Both the position numbers and the translations under genes were made by a program. Of a DNA stretch of 64,000 nucleotides, positions 12,801 through 23,230 are shown in pieces. The notes under the pieces are model-generated. The model saw nothing but the letters and a program-made list of their open reading frames with translations, did not search any database and was not told where the DNA came from. This DNA is from Flammulina velutipes (lineage: Eukaryota; Basidiomycota; Agaricomycetes; Agaricales; Physalacriaceae). The number at the start of each line of letters is the position of its first letter. The stretch's first letter is position 1. The DNA lies in assembly GCA_011800155.1 (NCBI GenBank), contig CM022369.1:2976001-3040000 (forward strand), read 5' to 3'.

Positions 12801-13398
12801 ACATGGCACCCGCAAGATTTTGATTGAAGAACTACTCAATCGTACACGCTTGGAGAAGCTGCTTAGGGATTCTTACGGGAATTACTGTGTCCAGACCGCG
12901 TTGGACTATGCAGAGCCCGCCCAGAGAGCACTCCTTGTGGAAGGCATTCGACCGGTCCTTCCTCTCATCAGGAACACGCCCTACGGCAAGCGCATCCAGA
13001 ACAAGCTGCAGCGCGAGCAGATGGACTCGTTCGGTGGATATCATGCGCAGCAAGCTCTTGTGAACATGGCGCTCACCAACCAAGGTCTCGGCGTCAATGC
13101 TACCCGTCACGTCCCGCAGGCCCATCCCACGTCGCTCGCGGACGTCTATGGTACCCAGGCTGGTCTCTATCCCCAGACCAGCTATAACCAGTCCCACTTG
13201 GTGGGATCTCAGCTTCACAACCTCCCGCCCCAGTCGATCGACGGCTACGTCCTCCAAGGCAGCTCGACGCACAACCAGACGTTGTCGTCGCACGGACACG
13301 GCGCTGCGTTCTCTGGTTCGTTCCCTGGCGTTAACCACTTTGGTGGTTCAGCTCTGGCTGATCCTTACCAACGCACGAGCTTCGGCTACGGCATGTAA
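9874..13398 (+). CDS. PUF4: Pumilio-family RNA-binding protein, Puf4 class
   Basis: The long N-terminal region is Ser/Pro/Asn-rich with an early charged helix (RVELKRIEHERQRALQ). It is followed by eight PUF repeats in about 11740-13000, spread over several short exons. Repeat cores in order are KDQHGCRYLQKK, DPFGNYLCQK, NMHGTRAVQK, DLNGNHVIQK, HRHGCCVLQR, DPYGNYVVQY, QKFSSNVIEK and DSYGNYCVQT. The HRHGCCVLQRC fifth repeat and FNRFAGTRLEDLQGEIPSL opening match the Puf4 class rather than Puf3. Known Puf4 proteins bind a UGUA-containing 9-nt element in 3' UTRs and promote mRNA decay or translational control. After the repeats comes NTPYGKRIQNKLQRE, then a Gln/Ser/Gly-rich tail ending at 13398. 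The start ATG at 9874 follows a CT-rich leader. Confidence 0.92.
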
Positions 13399-13952
13399 TT
13401 CCCTACCCACCACGTCCCACACACCCCCAAGTACGATATGCTCTGTCGTCTGCCCGTGTCGTCGCGGTGCATGATGGTCTAAACTCATCTACCTTATTCC
13501 CCCGTTTTCTGTTCCCCTCCCCCGTTTCTGTCTGTCTTCTATCCTCCATCATCCAACCCCCCGCAATCTATCATACCAACTCATTGTATTCGCCACTGCA
13601 TTCATCCTTCCCCCGATTTTTTGCTTTCATGTCGAGAACAGTTTTCTCCCTTATTTGTCACCTCATTTGTACAGGTTATTTCATTCACTCTAACTCGGTT
13701 GTGTGTCTAATAGTATCCTCGTTTTTACAGCGCTATTGCCATTCTGTACTTAGTTATTTTCTCGCCCTCGCTTGCTAGTCCAGATGTATACTTTCTAATC
13801 AGACACTTGACAACCGGATGCTCATTTTGTGTGGTGCGATTGGGTTCTGGCATTGAATTCACGCAAGGAAGGAGTCTATGGTTGGCCCAGAAGGAAGAAT
13901 CATATCATAATTGCATGCGATGTATGATAGTGTAAACTCGACAAGTAACTGT
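13399..13952. other. 3' region between Pumilio and RPS29
   Basis: Very pyrimidine-rich just after the Pumilio stop (13400-13640), consistent with its 3' UTR. No coding signal recognised. The two genes converge here. Confidence 0.5.
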
Positions 13953-14238
13953 TCACCGGTTCTACACGCATTCTCTTCAGCTGCATACGAGGCGTAGACG
14001 GAAAGACCACACACCTTGACGAACCCGATCGCAGCTGACTTTTCGCGGAAACACTGACGGCAGAGGTCGATTCCGTACTTGCGGACGAGACCAGCCTGGT
14101 GAGCGCAAAGACGGCTATTCATCCCTTCCTTCAGCATCCAATCCCTCTACCCAACATTTAAAGAGAGAAAACTCACCACTGACGGCTGCCCTTTCCGTAT
14201 TTTCTTGGGCGAGAGAACCAAACGGCGTCGTGGGTCAT
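13953..14238 (-). CDS. RPS29: 40S ribosomal protein S29 (uS14)
   Basis: Three small exons reconstruct a protein of about 56 residues. Exon 1 opens [20 protein letters not shown] and ends inside a Cys codon. Exon 2 gives [20 protein letters not shown] then [13 protein letters not shown]. After a GTGTGT...GTGTAG intron exon 3 adds only NR and the stop at 13953-13955. The two CxxC pairs (CRLC and CRQC) form the zinc ribbon conserved in eukaryotic uS14. It is a core protein of the small ribosomal subunit head. The size matches the family exactly. The mini third exon (two codons plus stop) makes the gene easy to mis-annotate. Confidence 0.93.
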
Positions 14239-15207
14239 TTTGGGACGGATGGGATTTTCTTGATGACTGGTTTACACTTGGATTAGATACGATGGGGAGA
14301 GGGAGGGGAGACGCACCGAGCCCGGGGATTTGCAGCACTTGCACTTGCACGGATTGCGGGACCTCGGGGATAATTCAGATGGGATGATTAGGTAAACTGT
14401 ACAGTGGGGGCTGTTAGGGTTTGAACTCCGATTGATGGCGGCGGGACGGCGGAGTGTGGCGCTTCTTGACATTGCCACGATGTTGCTGTACTGTATGCGC
14501 AGCTGGGAAGCTGTTGTACTCATGCGCAACTGATATTTTTTTCTCTAAGAGTCTCCCACCCGGTCTATACTCTGTGGTAAGTACTGGTAATAGCATGCAT
14601 GTTTTCACTTGAAGGTGTATCTGTTCGAACGCTCGCGCTCATGACTCAGAGGGTGACACAGGATTTAATGTCCTTTCTCAACATCTTGCAGGTATCTAAA
14701 AGTATCGCACATCTATACACTCGTGGCGCACACTGTGACTACACAAGTGTGGCGGATGCAACTCTCTAGTATTATCTCTAAGTAAGTAAAGCCTTGTATT
14801 AATCGTTGATATGTGTATATGATTTGACCTTATCAACAGTAATACGCTAATCCTCGCCCATGTAACTTCGACCGGCCATTGAAAAACGGGGCAGTAGCAA
14901 CTCTGCGCCACCAGTCACCACGCCAATCCTTGACTGCTTTTGGGCAAACCCAACTGCTTAAATTAGCCTATACCCCGGTCCTGCTCCTACGTACCCACGC
15001 GACGGCACGGGGATACCGACATCTTTCACTTACACCGCCCATCACCATGGAGCCATCTATAAAGGCGTACATGCATAGGAACGCACCTCTTTTAGCTGCG
15101 CTCTCCCTACAAATTCAAGTCACTGGTTGACTGGAAAGCGAGTCGGATTCACTGGTTGATTCAGACTCAAAAACGCTGGCTGGACCAGGACCAAGCCCAA
15201 TCACGCT
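14239..15207. other. Intergenic region, divergent promoters
   Basis: Lies between the starts of RPS29 (minus) and the Ser/Asp-rich gene (plus). Short open frames on both strands show no family resemblance. A TATA-like element at 15058-15063 faces the plus-strand gene. Confidence 0.4.
15058..15063 (+). promoter_or_regulatory. TATA box candidate for the Ser/Asp-rich gene
   Basis: A TATAAA hexamer lies 145 nt before the proposed ATG at 15208, followed by no other ATG-proximal TATA. The distance is compatible with a 5' UTR of about 110 nt. Sequence-only inference. Confidence 0.35.
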
Positions 15208-16735
15208 ATGATACTACTACGAACGATCCTCGCAACTGGCTTGCTGCTATATGTTTCCGCTGCACCGATAGGGTGAGCACTACTCTCACCTCTTTCTCTG
15301 CTAGCGAACTTGACGAATGCATGAAAAGGTATGCATCGAAATGGAAACGAGCCGGTCAGTCCTCTTTGCGCCACATCACTTTGATGCTGACTTTTGGACT
15401 TTGGTAGCTATGGACCCAGACCTTCTGGCGCTGGCGAGTAAGCTCGGTGGTGGGGTTACGGTTATCAATGTCAACATCTACGGGGATAGCAAAGGGACTG
15501 AGGTGACGACGAGTTCGAGTGAGGTGGGGAGCCCGAGTGATGTAGGGTTGGATGATTCGAGCTCGTCAAGCTCGAGCGGCGGATCGAGCTCTCTGCCCGA
15601 CTCCACTTCGTCCGACGAGGAGGAAGCGTTAGGCGGCGGAAGTGGCTCGTCGAGTTCGGGTTCGAGCTCAGAGGATGACTCGTTAGGCGGAAGCTCTTCA
15701 AGTTCGGAGGAAGAAGACCCGTTAGGAGAAAGTTCTTCGAGTTCGAGTTCGGGTTCGGAGGATGAGGATTCGTTAGGAGGGAGTTCTTCGAGTTCGTCAG
15801 AGGACGACTCATCGAGTAGCTTGCCGGAGGACGACACATCATCATCATCAAGCAGTAGTTTACCAGAGGACGACACATCATCATCATCAAGCAGTAGTCT
15901 CCCCGACTCCGACTCGTCGTCGACGGACGAAGAAGACTCGACATCGACTTCTACAGGCGAAAGCCCCTCATCGACTGGGGAGTCATCAAGTGGCGGAAGT
16001 TCGTCGAGTAGCGGAGGCTCGTCCAGCGAGCTGCCAGATGATGAGGAGAGCTCGTCAACTTCTGAGGACGAAGATCTGGGAAGCAGCAGCGGCTCATCCG
16101 GCTCCAGTTCCTCGGACACCCCATCAAGCAGTTCGCCCTCTGAGGAGGAAGATTCCCTAGGAAGCTCTGACGAAGAATCTTCATCGCCGACTTCAACCGG
16201 GGAGAGCTCATCGTCGACTTCGGAGCCAAGCTCGTCAAGTGATTCAGATGATCTAGGCGGAAGCGGGGGCAATTCAACTAGCAGCAGCCTCCCAGGGTCC
16301 TCCTCCTCTGACGAAGAAGACGCCTCGGAATCTAGCTCCTCGGAAACTTCCACCCCGTCGGAGAGTATGAGTGGAGGGGGTAACTCGACTTCGTCTGCGA
16401 CGGGGGATGATGAGGATTCGTCCTCGTCCTCGTCGTCGGACGAGGATATCCCCACCGGTCCAGGGGGAGAGAGTGAAGGTGGCGGTGAGTACACTGGCGG
16501 GCCCACCGATGGTATGGATCTAGGCGGGACAGAGGACGAAGAGGGCTCCTCCACCACCGCTGCGTCCAGCCCCTCCTCGACATCGCTTTCGGAGGAAGAC
16601 GACCTTGGCGGTGGGTCGTCAAGTGGCAACAGCACACTCGAAGAAGACCCAACACCCTCCACTTCATCCTCCACCGGGACTGTCAAGATCGTCATTGAGA
16701 ACTCGCAAAAGATTGGAATTGAAAAGAGCGCTTGA
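15208..16735 (+). CDS. Putative secreted Ser/Asp/Glu-rich low-complexity protein
   Basis: The main exon (15408-16735) encodes a short ordered start (MDPDLLALASKLGGGVTVIN) followed by about 400 residues of Ser runs broken by Asp/Glu, Gly and Leu-Pro. The proposed upstream exons are 15208-15272, a hydrophobic signal-peptide-like start (MILLRTILATGLLLYVS, then AAP), and 15305-15354 (GELDECMKRYASKWKRA). They are joined by a very short intron (15273-15304, 32 nt) and a 53-nt intron (15355-15407). The 32-nt intron is unusually short, so the N-terminus is uncertain; a start at 15317 reading through is the alternative. Dense Ser would be a substrate for O-mannosylation if secreted. No GPI signal is obvious; the C-terminus is polar. 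No enzymatic domain is seen. Confidence 0.6.
15821..15898 (+). repeat. Tandem 39-bp coding repeat, two units
   Basis: Two adjacent 39-nt units (15821-15859 and 15860-15898) encode the same 13 residues, LPEDDT followed by seven Ser. They differ only at a few silent positions near the start. A third partial unit (LPDSDSSS) follows. This suggests growth of the Ser/Asp-rich protein by in-frame slippage or unequal crossover. Confidence 0.8.
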
Positions 16736-17290
16736 GCTTGAGCGGGTTAGTGTAGACGCACGCAGAGTAGATTCCATGTGTTTTATGTACAGGTATGTAG
16801 ATATGTTAGTTGGTGCGGTTCATAAATTATAAACAACACAGCCTGAGGAGTTATCATGGAGACGTGTAGTAACCCTTTTTTTCTTTTGGTTTGTTGATAT
16901 TGGGCGTTTGATAAGCCTTACAGGTATGGTGCAATGCGGTATACGTTTAGTTATCTATCGTTGTGCGCCACGATCTTTGACTCTTCGCGTATGAATATGG
17001 AAAGGATCGAACTGCATGCCATGCAGGCAGAGTGAATATGCTAATGAACAAAATACATCACTGCGTGCACCGCTCAAAGTCGGCGCGCAGTACTTAGCAA
17101 CAGATGCCATTGTCACTTGTTTCGATCTATGTAGAATCAGTACTGTGACGTACGTGTTCTGTTTTCTTACTGTTCACTCAATTCGATATCTTCTCCAACG
17201 AGTCTAAAAAAAAACTCTGCATGGCATACGGCATAGGGAGCATGGAAGTAGAAATAAATGGTAGCGTAAAGATATCGGATAACGAGGGAT
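16736..17290. other. Intergenic region
   Basis: 3' ends of two convergent genes (Ser/Asp-rich gene and the first MYND gene). Rather AT-rich with no coding signal recognised. Confidence 0.5.
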
Positions 17291-18851
17291 TCAAAAACCA
17301 CCATGCGCCATGAAGCGGCGATCCCGATCAGGGAACCAAGCGTCAACTTGGGGCGTTATCTTCGACTCCTTACAGATCACTTTGGTATGAAGCTTTGCCT
17401 CTCCGACTTCATCCCAACATTCTTCAGAGCACACGATGAACGAATAACACTCGCTACACCGTTTGAATCGACATTCAGATGTGTAGGATTGGTCGCACTG
17501 AAAAGAGGGTCAGCGAAAAGGGACATATTTGGAGAGAGAGAAGAAACATACCTTTGGATTCATGCAAATCAGAGTCACCTCGCCGGTCTCTGAGTCGAGC
17601 CTTGTCACCCTCTGTACCATAGCAATAAATGCAGCCCAAGAGCGCTTAAGCGGAGTAGACCCATCAGTCACACGCGAATCACCCATCCCGTCCACATTCT
17701 CCGCAAGAACTCTCGCCAGCTCACGAGCCATCCGAACCGCCACCACTCGGCTGCAGATTGTATAAACGCCCATATCCATCAACAAGCCCCTCAACGAACT
17801 CGACAGCCAAGTTTCCGACCGCAACTCTCCCGACGATAACACGCGCACCGCCTTAGCTACAACCTCCACCAGCCCAGCGTCCAGAGATTGGGTCCATCCT
17901 TTGGTACGGATATATGGAATATCAATCCGTGAGTCGTGCAAGGAGGCCAAGGTTTGGAGGAACATAGACATTCTCATAAAGGATTTTTCATCCTGACTGG
18001 GAGATGGAGTCAAGGTATCGAGATACCTGCCTAGGAGAGTGACGACCGAGTCCAAGGCGTTCCTCTTCCAAAAATCCTCTCGGAGCTCAACGTCCACCAG
18101 ACCGATTGCCCCAGCGTAGTGGACGAGCTTCATCACAAGCTCCACGGGGAACTTCATATTCGGATACGCCTTGAGCACCTCGCTGATTCTTTCCATCTTT
18201 CGGATTGGCCTGAAGAGCAGTCTAGATGGCTGACGACGAAGGGCGGCGCACAGATGAAAACGAGTTTCACGGTCCGCATCGAAAAGAGACACCAGGTTGA
18301 CAACGATGCCAGTGTCTTCTTCGTCCTCTTTGAGGACGTGGATGAAGGCTTCGACCACTGCCGAGGCGCAATCGGCGACGAATGGCGAGGCGAAGAAGAG
18401 GTCAAGGACGGGTTGGTTCGTGAGAAGCGTAAAAAGATATAGGTGAAGGGTTTGCGTTAAGTCGTGCCTCTCCCCTTCAGAGAGGGGGTGGGATGGCATC
18501 TCCAGTAACAATGTCACAACCCATCTGACAATGCTGTTCATCAAGAAATCAGCGTTGGCGTCGAGTGTAGGATGAGAGTGGGATTGCCCAGTCGGTGACA
18601 AGCGTGCAATTCCTTCGATGCAACTCAGGAGCAAGAAGGCATGGTAATTGAGCGAGGGAGCGGGGAAGAAAGGATAGAATGCTGGACGAAAGTTCGGTAC
18701 TTCCAAGTGGGATTTCATGACCGGTATCAAATCAGCCAGAGGAAGGGAGCTCATGCTGCTTTCGAGAACATCGATTATGTGAATAAGCGCTGCAGACTGT
18801 AGGTGTTATTAGTATGTCGACGTCGATATCTGAAGAGAGGTGGCTTACCAT
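17291..18851 (-). CDS. MYND-type zinc finger protein, paralog 1
   Basis: The start codon is a single-codon exon: ATG (18849-18851) is immediately followed by GTAAGC. After an intron ending CTACAG, reading resumes with SAALIHIIDVLESSMSSLPL. The next exon is a long mostly helical region of about 425 residues with NADFLMNSIVRWVVTLLLE and SRLLFRPIRKMERISEVLKA. A last intron interrupts the zinc finger: LICMNPK, splice, CDQSYTSEC...KRCSEC...VCSEECW...LHTKVIC. The C-terminal finger with C-x2-C, C-x3-C and H-x3-C fits a MYND variant, usually a protein-interaction module. The N-terminal domain is not assignable by eye. It shares the duplicated unit with the broken kinase upstream. Confidence 0.85.
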
Positions 18852-18922
18852 GATCGGTTGGATTTGGAGGGAGATATATGTTGTGGGTGGTAGAAAGTAG
18901 AAATGGGGGAATCGAGTTGTAG

Positions 18923-18951
18923 TTATATACAATTCAATAGGCGCGCGCGCC
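18923..18951 (-). promoter_or_regulatory. (CG)n plus TATA core promoter of MYND paralog 1
   Basis: On the minus strand an alternating GCGCGCGCGC tract (18941-18951) is followed after 11 nt by TATATAA (18923-18929), which lies 72 nt before the ATG. The same layout and spacing occur before MYND paralogs 2 and 4. Confidence 0.65.
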
Positions 18952-19249
18952 CAGAGGTACCGTTGTTCGTCAGAGGATGATCACGAACAATGAAGCACGG
19001 ACAATGGGGGTTGTGGATCATGTGTGGCGCGGGGGGGGGTCGGGGTATGTCGAGTGTGACGCTAGATACTCAACTGATTTGTTTTAGTGCATATCTGGGG
19101 AGACTCTGGCGAGTCGAGGAAGGCCAACCAGACTCCTACTAGCAGCTCTCATGCATATCCATGCTCAGATGTTCATACAGACCTTGTGAGAAGCCTTCGG
19201 TTTCAAGGTCAGAGTCGGCGTGGTATTTCACAGAGGAAGTCAACATACA
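18952..19249. other. Conserved kinase-MYND spacer (arm A)
   Basis: Non-coding in every frame, yet closely similar to 53085-53362 in arm B. Shared blocks include GATGTATGTTGA after the kinase stop, a GAGAGCTGC-TAGGAGTCTGG block and ACCCCCATTGT. The similarity reflects recent duplication, possibly with retained regulatory sequence. Confidence 0.7.
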
Positions 19250-20517
19250 TCAGCTGGGAGCGTCTGCGTACAGAGTGTCCGATTCTAGTGGATAGGGGTG
19301 GACAACAGAGATAGTAGGTATCTGCTCATCCAGCATCTTCGCCTCAAATGTGGGAAACGTAAGTTCCTTCGAGCGTTCCGTGGCTGGACCATATTCCGGG
19401 AGCCAGCTCATAAAGTCAGGCAGCCAATAGCTGTTGCTATACTCTTCCACTTCGTCGTCGTCACCGTCGTCTTCGGGTGAGTTGTAGGGTGCTGCGTCCT
19501 CCGTCGCTATGGGTCTAGAATATGTCCTCGTGCCCGGAGACCAATCGAGGGGTGTAGCTACGTCCGAAAGACCAAGACGCATGGTTAATTGGTACATCGT
19601 TTGCTGCAAGTCCTCCAGAATACGACTTGTAGTTTCCCCTTCATCCCACGAAGTGCGCGCTTGATCAAGAATCTGACCGAACTCGTTGGGAAATCCAGCA
19701 GACAGGTCGGCACCAGTGAAAGCCTGCTTTTTAGCGCCTACGCGGGCTATCCATTGTAGTGGGTACTCATTCTTGAGTCCCTTCATCCATGGAAGTTCTG
19801 CGCGCAGGAGAAAAAGTAGCAGGTAAGCGAGGGATTCGACGTCATCCTGAGTCTGGAGGGCTGAATCGTCTGTCAGTCCCCAAACCACGTATAGAAGAAT
19901 AAGCCACGTACGCAAACGTTTGTGAGCATTGAGGCTACACCAAGCTAGAGTGCCAGCTATGCCGTGCAGAGTCTCAGAAGTGGCTTTCTGGGGTTCACCA
20001 TTTCGGCCAGGTAAGACGCGTACAGATATGTTGAAATCGATAAGGATGACACGAGACGGATCCTCGAGACTAAGGAGCATGTTGTCTGGTTTGATGTCGC
20101 GGTGTACAATGTTATGAGAATGAAGGTGCCGCAGAGCGCTCAGCATCTGCTCGCAGCGGCAGGAGAGATCTTCCGTCGGAGATGACTTTGTCCTCCACGG
20201 TGCCGCCTAGACGGTCCATGGCAATGACTTCGAAATGGTTCGCCCGACCATAACCAAGGATTCGGGGCAACGACGGGTGTCCTTGGATGAGTTGCAGTAT
20301 TCTAGCTTCGTGGCGAAGAACACTCCGCTTCATCTTCACCGATGCTCTGTCTTTCTTGATTACAAAACCTTGCCCATCTGGTACTCGGAATGCCTCATAC
20401 ACAACACACTAGATAAGAGTTAGTCGACATTGAGGAGGCATAAAATAAAGGCTAGCTCACATAGGTTCCTCGAGAAAACTTCTTCCCCAACGTGTAGTTA
20501 AAAGATGAGGACGACAT
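19250..20517 (-). pseudogene. CK1-like protein kinase, frameshifted by a net 17-bp deletion
   Basis: Exon 1 (MSSSSFNYTLGKKFSRGTY) is spliced to CVVYEAFRVPDGQGFVIKK and the N-lobe. The frame then breaks near 20152-20156. Against the intact copy, 19 nt between CTGCCGCT and GAGCAGATG are replaced by 2 nt, a net loss of 17. The shifted frame ends at a TAA at 20112-20114. Beyond the break the proper frame continues with HRDIKPDN, LIDFNIS (Asn replaces the DFG Gly) and TQDDVESLAYLLLF, and ends at 19250. There is no plausible intron that skips the lesion. A truncated N-lobe protein or a downstream-start fragment (from 20146) might still be made, but an active kinase is unlikely. Confidence 0.85.
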
Positions 20518-20846
20518 TAAGTTAGCGACGGACGGTCGGCGAGGAGAAAATGAGTCGCGCGCGTGGTAGACTAAATTCAGTACCGTGTATTCATGCACAC
20601 TGTCAGTCGGTGTTTGCTCGTTGTATCTGCTGGAACGATGACGGGAAGACTGGAGGATAATAATAGTAACAATATGGCTCATGGTGGTGACATGGCAGAA
20701 GACGCTCGGAATCCGGACCGGGTTACGTTCAGTTGCGAAAAAAATTACTTGCGCCTTCTTAAATCCTGAATCAATGGAGAGCGTCAAGCTGGACGTGAGA
20801 GCTACAAAAAATGGATTGCGATATCAACAAACTAGAATTATTAAAA
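20518..20846. other. Intergenic region
   Basis: Upstream of the broken kinase and downstream of the minus-strand helical protein. No coding sequence recognised. Confidence 0.4.
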
Positions 20847-22492
20847 TTACTTCTTGACTTCGACATTCTGCGCATAAAAGTCAAGAGCTTTGTCGAGGAG
20901 ACCATACATGTTGGCCACGTTCTTCAACCTCGGGTACAGCAGCTAGTAGTCGGAAGTGATCAGCCAGAGAACAATAACAAGGAATATAAAGAGACGTACA
21001 CCGGGCGCTTGGTCATGCTTGATCTTGTCCATCAGCTCAATAACTTGCGTGAGGTCCAAAGCAATCTGGTGGGCCGTAAATCGATTGGCAAGATATAACG
21101 AGCAGAGAAACCTACAGTTGCCCAGACGTGAGCAAAAACAGTAAGCGCCTTGACCAGCTTGTTCAAATCATCTGGATTGTTTTAGCGACACGGCTTAAAC
21201 GTCTAATCAATTCAACACGAACCTTGGTTATCCTTCTTCATGTTCATGAGCTTCGCAATGGCTTCTGCTTGTGCCACCTTCTTCTCCAGCTCCTCGTTGC
21301 AACGGTCGACCTCAGCCTGAGTATCTGCAAAGAGTGGTAAGATTATGCGGAACGAACTTCTGAAAAGCGCTAAACTCACTGTTACGTGCAGCTTTAGCAT
21401 CTTCGAGAAGTCCTTTCTCTACAGCGGTCCCGACGCCGGTGAGCTATTGTGTTGCACATTGCATCAACATTTGAATTTCTCATAGGATTTAGAGCTTACC
21501 AAGACACCAACCCAGACAATTGGGCAGACAATGGCTAGTGCTGTGCAAACACCTGCCCCAACGGCAGTAATTTCCAGTGCGTTAGACAGCTTGATTATCT
21601 AGACGCAACACGGTTAGATCATTGCGGTCTCATGACAGGTGCAGGATAATCCCACCTTGTTATCGAGCCTAATGGATTTGGTAAGTCGTCAATTGTAGTG
21701 GTCGATCGAGGGAAAAGAGGCTGACTCACTCAGAAATCTTCACCTGGAACTCACTAATCTGAGCCCTGAGTTCAGAAATTTCCTTCGTCAGCTTGGCCAG
21801 GTCGTGCAACTGTGCAATTTCTTCCCAACGAGAAGACGCATTGTCAACTTTGGCTATGAGTTTCTTGAATTGCTGGACCATCTCATCTGCACGATGTGTT
21901 TTCAACTCCTACAAGGCAATTCGATTAGTAAACAAAGAACCCGAACGGTTACACAAGGTGCTCGCCTCTTGGTACTTCTTGATTTCGTCAATCTTGGTGT
22001 TCATCGAAACGGTTTCATCCATGAGGAACACCAAAAAAGTCTCGCGAAAGTCCTTGATAGACGCGCTGGCTTGTCCCGCCAATTCGCGAGAACTGAGGAG
22101 CACCTTGATATAATCCTACCGAAAGGTCAGCCGTGCTGCTCAGTTTCTGGCAAGATGAAAGAACTTACAGCGAAAATGTCATCCCAAGACTGCTTCTCCG
22201 TAGCGATGTCCGCCTTGAGCTCATCCGTGATCTTGCCGAAAGAGAGCAAGTTATCAAATTGGCCAGATATCTTGTAGAAGACCTGCTCGATGGTCAACGT
22301 GCTGGTGGAGAGCGTGGCGATCTCAGCCATGAGTTCCTTCTGCCTCTCGTCGCTGATGGGTTTGTCGAACCGCTCCGCGATGTCGTCTGCGAGCTTTTGC
22401 AGGGCGGCATTGGGCAGAGGCTTAGCATCGGCGATGGCCTTGTCCAAAGCCTTGGTCACGTCGGAGTATGCGGGTGGAGCTTCGACAGACAT
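20847..22492 (-). CDS. Helical coiled-coil protein with central hydrophobic segment
   Basis: Begins MSVEAPPAYSDVTKALDKAI and runs through about ten short exons to KNVANMYGLLDKALDFYAQ and the stop at 20847-20849. Nearly the whole protein is predicted by eye to be amphipathic helices (for example ELRAQISEFQVKIS and EVDRCNEELEKKVAQAEAIA). A strongly hydrophobic block in the middle (ITAVGAGVCTALAIVCPIVW, about residue 230) is flanked by Gly/Val-rich sequence. The layout of long helices with a central hydrophobic hairpin recalls alpha-helical pore-forming or membrane-inserting proteins of the ClyA/HBL fold, but no sequence match can be claimed. It is divergently paired with a related gene across a shared promoter. 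Confidence 0.7.
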
Positions 22493-23230
22493 TGTGAAGA
22501 ATAGAGCAGAGCAGAGTAAGAGCTGGATAATGTGAGGCGGATGAATAGAATAGAATGCATATTCCGCCTTTTATATGTATCGGCAATGGCTCTCCAAGAT
22601 GCAACGAGAAAAAATGACAAGTCCCAATCCCAGGGGCACGATAGTTCGGCACCGGACACGAGACCGCTGAGCACGGAAGGAGGTACATCGTTCGAGGGTC
22701 GACAGCCTCAAGGAAAGTCTTTTGAACGGCTGACTGACTGCCAGTGACAACTGGAGAATGGAGAGAAGAGACGTAACGAGAGCCGGGAAGAGGGATAGAC
22801 GTTTGTGCTACTGCCCTGGATATTGAGTCTCTCAAGTGGCACCCATACTCAAGCTTGTAGAGACTAAGTACTGAGACTAGATAAAGACATGGTGGTTGGA
22901 ACAAAAGCACGTGCGGTTGTATGCGGCCGATGCCGGACGACCTTTTGCCTCTGCCCTTCATATCCACAACGTTCATCAATACTCTTGGACAGCGAAAAGA
23001 CGCGTTTTCCGGCTTAGTTCTGTGCCTTCTTGTCAACTGAATGGTCTGCGTTGCGCAGCACACAAACAAAAAACTATTTTCGTGGTCCAACGGTCGACAC
23101 AGGACATGTTCCTGTGGTCGGAAATGAAGAGCATGTCTGACTCGCTAGCGGTTTCGAGATACTTATAAGCTAGTGCACGAATCTACATCTTTCATCCCAT
23201 CCCATCGAAACCCCCGTTATAAAGCATACA
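22493..23230. promoter_or_regulatory. Bidirectional promoter region between two helical-protein genes
   Basis: The 738-nt region separates the two divergent starts (22492 minus, 23231 plus). A TATAAAA (22569-22575, minus strand) lies 77 nt from the minus-strand ATG. TTATAA and TTATAAAG motifs near 23163 and 23216 precede the plus-strand ATG. Small open frames inside show no family resemblance. Confidence 0.5.

Larger units (their letters stand above)
17291..20517 (-). repeat. Segmental duplication arm A: CK1-like kinase + spacer + MYND gene
   Basis: Read on the minus strand this block aligns along its whole length with 51799-55028 on the plus strand. It includes kinase, intergenic spacer (about 18952-19249), promoter and MYND gene with the same intron positions. 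The two arms are therefore inverted relative to each other, about 31 kb apart. Similarity fades just upstream of the kinase ATG and soon after the MYND stop. Confidence 0.85.

Noticed and set aside
15478..16695. A 405-codon minus-strand open frame rich in Ser, Glu, Pro and Leu
   Set aside because: It is the mirror of the Ser/Asp-rich plus-strand gene; low-complexity codons leave both strands open. The plus strand has the ordered N-terminus, the signal-like exon and TATA box.
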